Part shown: piece by piece, positions 46,186 through 57,726 of the stretch
How positions within the stretch are numbered: the first letter of the stretch is position 1
Layout of the letters: every line of letters begins with the position of its first letter
Source: Artocarpus heterophyllus
Lineage: Eukaryota; Streptophyta; Magnoliopsida; Rosales; Moraceae
DNA: 64,000 nucleotides
Direction of reading: 5' to 3'
Assembly: GCA_025403435.1 (NCBI GenBank)
Contig: CM046337.1
Coordinates: 4,471,501-4,535,500, forward strand
Position numbers and translations under genes: made by a program
Notes under the pieces: model-generated
Database searches by the model: none
What the model was told of the DNA's origin: nothing
What the model saw: the letters and a program-made list of their open reading frames with translations, nothing else

Positions 46186-47230
46186 ATCTACTACAACTAA
46201 AAATCTTGACGGCTAATTCAGTTATAAAATGGCCTACTATAGGCCATGAGAAAGAAAAATATTCTGCTGATAATGTTGTGATCACAGAGTGATCGATGCC
46301 TTTAAAGAAACTTGAATATGACATGGGAATTAGCAATTGACCTAAATTTTTCATACAAGCTAGGAAGTGGAGAGGTTAATATATAAAACCCAAATTCCTT
46401 GTATTAATCGAAATATTAGACGTATGATTCTTTGTCTGCTTATTGTGATTACAGCTTTCGTCCTTGTTAATATCCTTCGCCCAGTAATTGTAAAATTACA
46501 TCTAACGCTAGATATATCTACAACTCTTAGCATTTTCCGCTATCTTCTTCTATATTTATTTATATTTAAGCTCCGCTGTCTTAATTGGATGCTAGAAAAT
46601 TGTTACCACCGTCCTCTATATATCTTGATTCGATTGGTCGCCTCAATTTACAAAAACTTCATGAGCTCTAATTTATTAACAAATGTATAAAACAGCAAAA
46701 GCAAACAGGTATTATATATCTTTCCTTGTGGGGGACAGGTGGTTGCATCATGGGCTTTGTTTGAAAATATAATTAAAACTTATTAGTTTCAACTGCTACA
46801 GTATTTTAGTTTTAACTATATAGTTTAAACTCATAATTTAACAGTAAATTTGTATTTAATTCCATAATAAAGTGTAGAGTGTAAAAAACGTCCCTAGCTT
46901 CTTCTCTTTTTTTTTGTTTAAAAAAAGTTAAATGAAAGTAGAATTCTAAAAAATGACAAAACTAATGAGCGAATGGACTGAATATGTTGAATTTGAGCTT
47001 GTTTAATGGGAGAGAGGAGTGAGTGGATTAGTGGAAACGAAATGCTGGAATTGAATGACGGATTCCAAATTAATAAAAGAACTCTAATCTTATACAAAGA
47101 GATAAGAGTAGAGAATAAGAGAAAACTCATATTCGCCCTTTTTTATTGTTCTTACCAAGATTTTATTTCTTTTTTCCTTTCTATTTTTGTTCCTAAAGTT
47201 GATGTCGTTGTTAGAGAAAACTAGGTGGTG
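46186..47230. other. 5' flank of the receptor kinase and intergenic DNA
   Basis: No second gene is visible. The open frame at 46367-46690 is hydrophobic by composition of AT-rich DNA and has no family similarity. Confidence 0.5.
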
Positions 47231-47574
47231 TACCACTTTTGTAATACCCAACGTTTTGAGGTGGTAGTTTATTTTAAGAATTTGAATCGTTAGTTTATTT
47301 TTTATGTTGATCTAGAAGTGTCATTGTATCCCATAATCTTATTATCATGTATATACATTCATTTATGTTAGTAAATATGATTGGTTTTTATTTCTATACG
47401 TACTGTTGTTATTTTCTATTATCATTAAGCATAATTTACTATGTTACTAATGCAATTTTATTATGAATAAATGTAATATTTTACTTTATATTTTTATTAA
47501 CTTTTATATGCACGATTTTGAACATGTTACTGGAATTCTCTATAAAGCACTAAGTCGGCAAACCTTATTGCTTC

Positions 47575-47613
<39 letters not shown>

Positions 47614-47632
47614 AATATATATATATAAATTC
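47575..47632. repeat. (CT)n(TA)n compound microsatellite
   Basis: A run of CT dinucleotides passes directly into TA dinucleotides. Confidence 0.9.
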
Positions 47633-47922
47633 TGTTATTGCTTTAAAGGAAAGAAAATTATTTATTATCTTCCTTCAAGTCCAATAATCATAATTATTCT
47701 CTCCACATGGTTTAGTGTTCTGCTTCAAAACTCCACCTTCGTCCAACAATTCTTTCACCTGCAGCTTGTTTATTTGCTTCAGTACCAATACCACCTCTCC
47801 AAGCTAAACCCGCTTCTTTATTTGCTCCAGGCATTATTTCCATCTCAATAAAAGTTTTCTTGATGAGTCCTAGTTTCTATTCTCATTCTATTACTATCTA
47901 TCATATTATATGTATGTATATA

Positions 47923-48380
47923 TGTTATGAAAATAATGCAATAGGAACAAAGAACAAAAACACACAGAGAATTTACGTGGAAACTCAAAACGGGAAAAAA
48001 ACCACAGGCAAAAGAGAAGAAAATCACTAAAATCGTGAAGATTACAATAAACGTGTTCGGGAGGCTAAAAGTCGTTAATGATCAAACCCTAACGCAATAC
48101 ATCATATATATATATATATATATATAGGTATAGACAAAACCCTATGGGCTCAAAAACATAAACTAAACGGCCTAAAAATACAAAGGTTCGTACCACTTGG
48201 GCTTCGCCCTGTACCCTCGGCGAATTTAGTGGTGGGCTACGAGATTAGGCTTATCGGCTCGATCCCTCCACTACCATCACAGATCTCATGAAAAATCTTA
48301 CTTTTGTTTTTCATCATAATTGTCGCACTACAAGCTTTTTAGGTCGAGCCAAACTGAATTCGAGTCACCATACTCTAACA
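47923..48380 (-). mobile_element. Solo LTR, Copia-like, 458 bp
   Basis: Read on the minus strand it begins TGTTAGAGTATGGTGAC and ends TTTTCATAACA. Near its 3' end it has the phrase GTTTTTTTCCCGTTTTGAG, followed by TTCCACGTAAATTCTC and GTGTT, typical of plant Copia R/U5. The flanks ATATA (left) and ATATG (right) could be a 5-bp target duplication with one change. A TA microsatellite lies inside at 48107-48125. No internal region is present. Confidence 0.7.
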
Positions 48381-49380
48381 ATATGTGTGTAATAGATGTA
48401 TTTTGTGTGATTAATAACTACAAAGCATATAAATTAGATATTCATATATTGCTATACGAGATGTGGCTTTATATTCACAAATACTTGAAGTTGCTTTTCT
48501 AGCTGCAAGCATATGCATATAAGTGTATGGATCTTAAGATTATATATATAATATAATTGCCACTAGGATTAGTCAATCATGGTCTGGAAGGTTATCAACT
48601 GAGTAGTGGTATTTGAAAGTTAGTAATTAATTATCTTTGGTATTCTGAGTTAGATGATTGACTTTTCACTGTTTACATAGTTTGACAGATTGAGGTGTTA
48701 TTTGTATTAAATCTAGTATGGATGGTACATGCAAGTTATATTGAGAGTTAGGAGAGTGATTGTTGTCAAGCTTAATCAAGTACAATATTTACGGGGGATC
48801 GAGGTAAGTAGACCCTGCACTGCATCATTTGAACAATATTATATTTTAAAGGAATGTTTCAAATTTTGTGATATTATTCATGTGCTTTTAAGAAGCTTTT
48901 GAAGAGTTTTATCTATAAGATGTGAACCTTTGTGCTTATTATAAACCAAAGAAAGTTATTATTATAAGGGTAAATCTCTTAAGGAAAGGAGTTCTAATAG
49001 AGGGGGCCAATGCAATATGAAATAAGAGTTCTAACAAGACAAAATTAACATCATACAAGAGGGGCTTAAAGTAAATTTTCAAAAAAAGTATTTTGAACTT
49101 GGAAACTATTCTATGGTTTACTTATTGAGCTTTTGCTCGTATAGTTCTTGTGATGCAGGCTAGCGGTCTGAGTAGAAGTTCAAGTTGGCTGAGTAAGATA
49201 GTCCAAGGTCCCATGACTAGAATGTTAAGACATTGAAATAGATATTTTGAATTTCTTAGCTATATTTTAGAGCTGAAATTTTTGGTGATTCCATTCTTAA
49301 AGGTTTTGATTTAAAGATTTCAATTTTATTAAGGAAAGTCTATTATAAATACACTTTTTTTAGGCTACTGATAAATGACC

Positions 49381-50150
49381 TATTAGCTTAGGAGGTGTTA
49401 TTAACTTTTTTAATATCATTATTGTGTTAATACATTTTTTTTTTCTCTCTTTCATCCATAATATTTTTCCTATCTAAAAAGGCTAAAATATTCTTAGATA
49501 ACACATGTTTGACTAACCTTAATGAAACCACTTGGTTGGAAACAAATAGTGTCTTTATATTTATTAAAAGTATTATGTTTCAAAATTTTTCATGAAAAAT
49601 TGTAAAACGATACCTCGAACAGGGGTCTTTCTCAAATTGACCCGTCATTGTTACCCGTGTGGATTGGAGAAGTCTGGCTCTGGGCCCAACACAAATACAT
49701 TGGGCCGTGATGAAATGAAAGCCCAATACACTCAAACTCAATCAGCAACACTAGCCCCAATTGAGACTTGAAATTACCTCAAGCAGCAGCAAGCAAATCA
49801 ATGGAAAATATCGCAAAAAAAAAAAAAAAAAGAAGTAAAAATTACATAACATGTCTCCTTTTTAAAGAGTAAATTAGTATCTATTTTTATATCAATATCA
49901 CTTATATATTCTTTTTTAAAACTTTCATATATTCAAAATCCTGAAATACCCTTTAACTGCATATTATCATGTATTTAAATTTTTATAATAAATTTTCTTA
50001 TTTTTTAAATAGTTAAATTAGGAATAAAATATACACGTATTTTCTTATTTTTTTTATTAAGTTAATGAGTTGTTTACCACCTAATTTTTAAATTTTAAAA
50101 TTTTAAGGGGTCTTTTTATATCTCAGATATATTAACATAAGAAGTTCATG
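49381..50150. other. Intergenic AT-rich DNA, no gene seen
   Basis: No conserved frame. A short phrase at 49640-49790 (GTGTGGATTGGAG, CAGCAACACTAGCC) is less AT-rich, but no element end could be placed. Confidence 0.45.
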
Positions 50151-51822
50151 GTATTACTAAATTTTATGAGATAGTTGTAGATCTCGATAAAACTGTTAAA
50201 TATGTCAGACGGTTCGTCGAAAATCTCAACCGTTTGTGAGATTCTAATTTTTCAATAATTTGTTAAAAGTGAAAAAAATGTTAAAATGGCAAGAACGTCA
50301 TTTTTCAAAATGATTTAAGGTATAGTACTTTGAGTAAAAATGTTCCTTATGAAAAATAGGAAATTTTGGTTTAAAGAGATAAATTTTAGCCCCGATGGCA
50401 AAATTGTCAAAATTTTTAATTTAGGGCCTAAACTGCAAAGTTTCACTAAAATAGGGCATAAATGTGAAATAAGGAAATTCGACCCACTAGGGTATTATTC
50501 TAAAATTAGTACGTGACTATTTTCGTTAGAATAACGAAACCGAGCTCGAGTAGGTTAGTAGACCCACAGATGGTAAAATCGTTATTTTTGCCTAATAACC
50601 CAAATTGCTCTGAAATGTTTCAAATGGGAAAAAGAATGGTTAGAAAGATTCCCGCCCTTCGTTAGAAATGATAGGGTAAAGTTAGATAGAAATAAGAAAA
50701 CCAGTGGTTTTTGAAGTTGTATATAGTTATGCAACTCTATTTATTAATTAACGATCACTTTGTATTGAAACCTAATAAACTTGGCTAACGGCTTTGAAAT
50801 TAACCAACAGGATCCTAGAAGTCTAAGGGAGAGGAAACTGAAGTTGCTTTGCGCAGTACATGAAACAAGTAAGTAGCCATCCCACCTACAATATGAAATC
50901 GTAGGTGTAGAATATAACATATGAATATGTATACCTGTGTGTATATCAAGATGTATACTTGTGTGTATGTTATGATATGAGTAGCTATAAGTATGTTGGT
51001 GTATACCTGTGAGTGCACTAAATAAATACATGTATGTATATTATATTGTATACCGGTGTGTATATTAATGTATACCTATGAGTATAAAAGTATGTACCTG
51101 TGTGTACAATATTGTAGAAGAATAATTATGTTTTATGCATAACATATGTTTATCACTTCATGCATGGTGTGATAACCATAATAAATGGACTGGTAAGTAT
51201 ATTACCAGAAATAAGAAAAGTGTCGTACCGACTCTTGACTCAAGAGGAGTTTAAGGATTACAGTATGGTCACGGTGTTACGTAGACTTAAGTGCGCAATG
51301 GTACGAACACTTGGGCCCTAGTTAAAGATAAGAAATGAAAATGATAAAGAAGGTTTATAAGAAAGCATAAATAGATCATGCATTTTATTGAATGTGCATG
51401 TGGGTTATATGGGACTTACTAGGCGTAAGCTCATTAAGTATTTCATGTTGTAAGTATTCCGATGATAAGGTCAGAATAATTTTTATTGATGAGCTGGCGG
51501 AGGGATGATTGGTGTGCAGATTAGGTATGGGATTCCGCCGCTGTTAAGTTTTGGCTGTATCATATTTTATGTTATTTTGAAATGCAAGGTTTAGAAAATG
51601 GTATTATATAAGAAAAGTTGTTTATGTAAGTACAAGTATAAACTTGTGTTTTCAGAGTTACTAAAACTAGTATTGTACGAACGAGTGAGTTAAGTAAATA
51701 TATGTATATATTTATGTTTCCAAAGGTATTAATTTTTGTCTGTGGAAAAAAAATTACAAAATTTTCTCCTATACGTAATTAAGAAAAGGTTTATCACAGC
51801 CCGAAAAAGACGGATTGTGACA
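50150..51822 (+). mobile_element. LTR-like repeat D
   Basis: It shares with repeat A the stretch GTTGTAGATCTCGATAAAACTGTTAA, followed by CTCAACCGTTTGTGAG. With repeats A and B it shares AA/GTAAGTAGCCATCCCACCTACAATATG-like sequence at 50869, GTCGTACCGACTCTTGACTC at 51222, ACTTACTAGGCGTAAGCTCA at about 51415 and ATGTTGTAAGT. It ends near GGATTGTGACA (51821). No protein is encoded. Confidence 0.5.
50925..51115. repeat. Degenerate GTATACCTGTGTGTATA minisatellite
   Basis: About six loosely spaced units of GTATACCTGTGTGTATA (variants with TTG, CGG, TAT) occur in 190 bp inside repeat D, separated by TATGAT- or AAGTATG-like spacers. Confidence 0.7.
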
Positions 51823-52181
51823 AAATGAATGTCACAAGCAATACCACGGTTTGCAACTGCTTCTATAATAAGGTTTGAAACCAGTTTGGCTGCAATTGAT
51901 TCACGCCCTTGGGTTTGAGAGAGAAAAAAATAATACAAATTGCGCAGATAATTCTTTATTTCATTCTTTTGATTTCCTTCTCAATTCCATGTATTTTTTT
52001 TTGTTCCCTTCATGGAATTTGTAATCAATATGGAACAAAGGAACCAATGTGAACATTAAAATAAAATTTGAACATCAATTTTATACGTGAACATAAGAAG
52101 AAAGATCCATTTTATACATAAACATCAATTTGAAATAGTTTATTCTTTTGAATTCCTTCTCAATTCCACATTTATTCTTTG

Positions 52182-53540
52182 ATAATTATAGTTTATTCTT
52201 TTGAATTCCTTCTTAATTAGTCAGAAAGTATTGCTAGTATTTTAATGATAAGTACTAATTAGTCATATACATAATACTAACCCTTCATTCCATTTTTTTT
52301 TCCGTCATTTTGTCAAGGCGTTGAGAAGTAATTATGGAATGATATACAAAATCTTTTTTTTTTTCCAGTTACGTAGTATTTAGTCCTATTCTCAATTCAA
52401 CATTTTCTTTTTTTTTTTCCCTTCTTGTTTAATTTTTAAATTCAATAATGGCACGTCTGAATGATGATTATAGAAGGTTCACATTCATTGTATTTGAAGA
52501 TTATGATGTGACGTTTAAATTTCAAATAGATTATTGGGGTTAAAATATATATATGTATTTTACTTTTTAATGATATTTTTTTTTTAATCAGAAAACATTG
52601 TTAATTTCTTTTAAAAGAAAATGTTAATTTATTGCTACTATATTAATTATATACTAACATATTAATTTCTTTTGAAAAAAAACGTTTATTAATTGCTTGT
52701 ATATTAATTATATACTAGAGTCTTCCGTAAAAAAAAATGTTAATTTTTTTATTGCTAGTATATTAATTACATTTTTAATATTTTAATGATACATAGTAAT
52801 TAGTCATAATGTATTGCTAGTCTTTTATAGAACATCAATTTGATAATTATAGTTTATTCTTTTGAATTCCTTCTTAATTAGTTATAAACTATTGCTAGTA
52901 TTTTAATAATACGTAGTAATTAGTCAAATACATAATTCTAACCATTCATTTTTTTTTTTCCATCATTTTGTCAAGCCAATGAGAAGCAATTATGGAATGA
53001 TATACAAAATCTTTTTTTTTTTTTTCTAGTTAGGTAGTATTTAGTCCTATTCTCAATTCCACGTTTCTTTTTTTTTTTTTCCTTGTTTAATATTTAAATT
53101 CAATTATGGCATGTATGAATGATGATTATAGAGGGTTCATATTCATTGTATTTGAAGATTATGCTGTGAAGTTTAAATTTCAAATAAATTTACTAGGGTT
53201 AAAATATATATGTATTTTAGTTTTTAATGATATTTGTTTTTTAATCATAAACATGTTAATTTCTTTTGAAAGAAAACGTTAATTATTGCTAGTATATTAA
53301 TTATATACTAATATATTAATTTCTTTTGAAAAAAACGTTTATTGAATGCTAGTATATTAATTATATACTAGAATCTTCCGTAAAAAAATGTTAATTTTTT
53401 TATTGCTAGTATATTAATTACATTCTTAATATTTTAATGATACGTAATAATTAGTCATAATGTATTGCTAGTATTTTAATGATCTATAGTAATTAGTCAT
53501 ATACGTAATACTAACCATTCATTTTGTTTTTTTTCCTAAA
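52182..53540. repeat. Tandem direct duplication, period about 660 bp, 2.1 copies
   Basis: Units start GATAATTATAGTTTATTCTTTTGAATTCC at 52182 and 52839. The landmark TTGCTAGTATTTTAAT recurs at 52231, 52892 and 53465, so a third partial copy is present. Each unit carries GAGAAG(T/C)AATTATGGAATGATATAC and GAATGATGATTATAGA(A/G)GGTTCA. No coding content was identified. Confidence 0.85.
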
Positions 53541-55784
53541 TGATAGATCTTAAGGTTTTGTCAAGGTATTTGTCATTTGCACTAATGGCATCCTCGCTTA
53601 ATAGTAATGAAGTTGACAACGTAATGGCCAAATTTTTAGAACAAGTTGATGAAATGGATCATAATGATATTGATTTCATGCAATCAATAAGCAAATGAAA
53701 GGTCATTAAGTTTAGACTAAAGTGTTGCAATTACTTCTATTTTTGAATACATATTAAAAGTAAATTACGATTCTAAAAAAATGTAAAATAAAATTATTGC
53801 ATAAGAATAAACTATTACATTATTCACTATAAATATTAATATCAATAAATTACTTGGATGATAAAAAGTAGAAAATGAATAGAAAAATATTATTAATTTA
53901 ATGATATATAATTATATTAATAAAACATTAAAGTATGTCAATAAATTATTTTACAACATAAGAAACAGAAACCCCAAAAAAAAAGAATATCATTAATTTA
54001 ATGAAATAATAAAGGAATGACAATAAATTAATGAGACAAATTACATTAAAAAAATTAAAATCGATAACTTCATTAAATTAATTACATTAAAAAAATTAAA
54101 ATTGATAACTTCATTAAATTACAAAAGAATTAAAAGATATCATGTCATTAACGTAATGAAATATTAACTACATTACAATTTCAAATATTGACAATATTAA
54201 AAACAACAAAAAAAGAATAACATGGACAATCAAGTAAATTAATTATAAACGAAAATATTACACTCAAAAAAAAAAAAAAAAAACTAACACAGTTAAGACA
54301 AAAAGAAAATGAATAACGTTAACCATCATTAACCTAATATTAAAGGACAATATACGCATACAATAAAAGGTCTTCATCCCTCAAATATAGTAACAATCAT
54401 TTTCAACATGAAACATAAAGCAAACACACAATAAAAGGTCGTCATCCCTCAAATTCTTTGCTCTTTTCTCGAAAGAAATAGAAGAAACGCCAAACTAAAA
54501 GCATATAGCAACTGAATATGCATTATCAAATTACCCTAAAATCGTTGTTACAATACTCCAACTCAATTGGCAACATTATCAGTGCCAGAATTAAACAAAC
54601 AGATACAAAAGTCATGAAATAGCGCCATAATTCCAAAATTCACCTCAGAATTTTGGTTCCAAGAAAAACCAAATTAGCAAGAAACGAAGCAAATGGAACC
54701 ATAGGCTCACTGAAATGCTATGCAAGCAAAAACGCTCACCAAACGAAAATCAACCGACAGAGACAACACCAAGAACCCTAATTTCCATGATAATTCGCAA
54801 CAATCCAAAGACTTTCCATTACAGCCATGATTTCAAGCAATCAGTAAGCAAATGAAAGGTCCACATATGCATACAATAACGTCCAAAAACTTGAAACTTT
54901 AAACAAAGAACGTAATAATATCACAGATTTACATACTGCAAAGACAAAAATGCTATATAAATAAATTACAAAAAAAAAATACAACAATCAAACCATTATA
55001 AAAAATCTTGCACATTTGTGAATTTAATACCACTTGTGGATGAATTCTTTCTGGCATATGAACACCCGTTGAGGATTTCGGATCGTTAATGGAAGATTCA
55101 ATGTTCTTTTTTTGTAGCGTTCTTTCAATGGGAGAGAAATATGAGTCGTGTTTCCAATTTGTCAGTAAAAAATCGTTGCTTTCGATTTAATGAGTCTTAG
55201 TGTTTTATATTTTTTTTTTATATGAGACTTTGAAATTGATATTCATGTATTTGAGATAATAAACAAAGATTCGGTAAAAATTGAAACTGATATTTAAGAA
55301 TAAGGATGACTTTATTCCAAAATCTTACGTTTTATAATCCTTAATTTAGATAACAATTTGAATTTGAACAATAAATACCTTAATTAGAGAGATTTTTTTA
55401 AAAATTAAATGATATCATAATCTGTACTTTATTCCAAAATCACAAATTTTAAATTCCTTATTTTGGATAACAATTTAAATTTAAGCAACAAACACCATAA
55501 TTATAGGGATTTTTTAATTTAATTATGTCATAATCTGTTCAAAATCTTAAATACGTATGTTATTATTACTTAAAAAAATAAAACAAATAATATCATTATT
55601 AAGGTTATTAATGTATTTATAATTATACATTAGGACATATGAAGAATATACATAAATTGGAGATATATTTTAATTGTACAAATAAAAAAGGACAGATGTC
55701 TCATTAACCTAAAAAAAAAAAGAAAAGGAAAAAAAAAATTGAACGTCGAATTGGGAAAAAGCTTCCCTCTTTTTCACCGTGAAG
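53541..55784. other. Intergenic AT-rich DNA, no gene supported
   Basis: At 54000-54120 the phrase CATTAAATTAATTACATTAAAAAAATTAAAA is repeated in tandem. Sequence at 54420-54850 is less A/T-extreme, with AAGAACCCTAATTTCC resembling a gene leader, but no conserved frame follows on either strand. Confidence 0.45.
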
Positions 55785-56610
55785 TAGGGGTGAACGGCGG
55801 GCGGTTTGATGGTTTTTGGGCTTGTGCGGTGCGGTTTTTTTGGATGGTGGGTTGGCGATTAACCAACCTGCAAACCGCCCACCACATGGCGGGTGGTTTC
55901 GATTTCGTTTTGGGTGGTTGCGGGGAGGTGCGGGTGGGTTGAGGTAGTTTAGACCTATGATATTGCCCAATGTAATTTTTTGGACCTTTTTTTTAGAAAG
56001 TGAAGAAAATTTGTAGAAAATATAAGATGATAATACATAAAGCATTCCCAACAAGTTTGATGCTTAAAGACAGTGACCATATTCAAAAGTACAAATTAAG
56101 AAACATAATCATTCACTGCAACAAGAAACATTAACTACAGATAAAGTGATGAACAAAGTCAAGAGTCCATAAAGATTAAAGCCTATTCACTGGGTTCGAA
56201 AATAATAGAATGCTACAAATAAAATGATGAACAAAGTCAAGTGTTCTTTTTCTTTTAGGGCTTTCTCTACTAACTTATTTGATTTGAATTTTGATTACTT
56301 CACAAAATAAAATGAGAATTTCCAGTTTTCAATATGTCAAGAGACAACCGAGCCAGTGTTTGGAGTGTTGGATTGTTCAATCATCTCTAAAATAAGAACA
56401 AAATCAAATAAATGATAAGTTTTTTTTAAAAAAATATATAGGCGAACGGGTGCGGGTTGAACTGCCCTCAAAAACTTAAAACCAAACCCGCCCACCAAAT
56501 ATATTGAACTCTCCCACCAGTGGGTTGCTAACGTAAACCCGCTTTTTTTTAGATGGACGGACGTGGGCGTAGACGGTTGACAGGTGCGGGGTGATTTTTG
56601 TACAGCCCTA
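55785..56610. mobile_element. Non-autonomous hAT element, 826 bp, perfect 8-bp target duplication
   Basis: The ends are TAGGGGTGAAC and, in reverse complement, TAGGGCTGTAC, a hAT-type terminal inverted repeat. Both flanks are CCGTGAAG (55777-55784 and 56611-56618), a perfect 8-bp target duplication. Subterminal regions are packed with GCGGTTTG/GCGGGTGG-like words on both sides (55798-55945 and 56440-56590), which are typical transposase-binding repeats. No transposase is encoded. It lies about 1.1 kb upstream of the violaxanthin de-epoxidase start. Confidence 0.92.
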
Positions 56611-56654
56611 CCGTGAAGGTTTGGATCCACCGAAAATGCTTTCCTTCCACAGGC

Positions 56655-56995
56655 AAATTGGTGATTTTGTCCGTTGTGCCTATTCCGTTGATAGTGGCAA
56701 AGCGATGATTTTGTCCGTTTTGCCTATTCCGTTGATAGTGGCAAAGCGATGTCGTTTGCCTAAAGCAACTAACAAATAAGTCGTCGTATGGATGAAAGCA
56801 GTGTCGTTTTGTTGCTTACTTATCCGACAACCCAGCCGTCTCCAGGTGAATTGGTGATTTTGTCCGTTTCGCCTATCCCGTTGATAATGTCAAAAAGCGG
56901 CGTCGTTTGTCTAAAGCAACTGACAGCTCGTCGTATGCATAAAATCAGTGTCGTTTCGTTCCTTCCTCATCTGACAACCCAGCCGTACTACGACG
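56655..56995. repeat. Nested tandem repeats upstream of the de-epoxidase gene
   Basis: GATTTTGTCCGTT occurs at 56663, 56707 and 56856. The first two are a 44-bp tandem duplication. The larger unit, ending CAACCCAGCCGT, is repeated once (about 56700-56840 and 56850-56990), with CTAAAGCAACT and CAGTGTCGTTT shared. Confidence 0.85.
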
Positions 56996-57360
56996 TACAT
57001 TCTCTAAAACTCCATACATTAATCAAACACTATTGCACGTGGCTGTCATTGGTCTTCTACGATGCCCAAAACAGAAAAAAAAAAAAAAAAAAACAAAAAC
57101 GGAATTAATACGTGAATCAGCTCACTTCCACACGATGTGTTGCTCTTATCCGTGCATACCCAGTCAAACCCACAGGCTTCATAACACACACAACACAAAA
57201 TCATTACCCCTTTGCCGCTCTCATTCTTGTCATTTAGTATTTCTCTGCTTATTATTATCATATTTCTTCTGTTATTGTGTGTCTGGTGTTTCTTTTGAGG
57301 AGCTCCTGCAATGCGAAGCCTCTTCTCTTGCATTACTTGTCCCCCATTTCCACTGCAAGG

Positions 57361-57428
57361 TACTCTCTCTCTCTCTCTCTCTCTCACTCTCTCTCTCTAC
57401 ACACACACACGCACGCACGCACACACAT
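57361..57428. repeat. (CT)n(AC)n microsatellite in the de-epoxidase leader region
   Basis: A pure CT run is followed by CACACACGCACGCACACA. It produces spurious Ser/Leu- and Thr/His-repeat open frames in three frames. Confidence 0.92.
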
Positions 57429-57726
57429 GTATTTCAACCATTTCTTGTCTGGGTTTTCTTTTTCTTTTATTTTATAATTTGGTCTTTGTTTTTGTGAAAT
57501 GTTGTTTAGAGCTTCAGTCACTTTAGCATGTAGACAAATTAAAAAACAAGTGCTTTAATCTTGACCATCAAATGCTAAGTTTTCATAGCTGAATCATGCT
57601 CTCTTTTTTTCTTTTTTTCTTTTTTTTCCTTTGGTATAGAAGAATACAAGGACATAGGATCAGCATTTGACTGATTTATTTATTCAACTCCGCGTAGGTG
57701 ATATTTGAGGTCAACACAAATAAAAA

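Larger units (their letters stand above)
47237..49380 (+). mobile_element. LTR-like repeat C, degenerate
   Basis: A TGTAATACCCAACG start of LTR type is at about 47239. AG/GTAAGT with GACCCTGCACTGCATC is at 48804, and ACTTATTGAGCTTTTGCTCG with GTGATGCAGGCT is at 49130-49160; both have counterparts in repeats A, B and D. The unit is interrupted by a 458-bp solo LTR and a CT/TA microsatellite. Its end is not defined. Confidence 0.45.

Noticed and set aside
57033..57526. Open frames with Ser/Leu and Thr/His repeats before the VDE start
   Set aside because: They are translations of a CT/AC microsatellite in the leader region.
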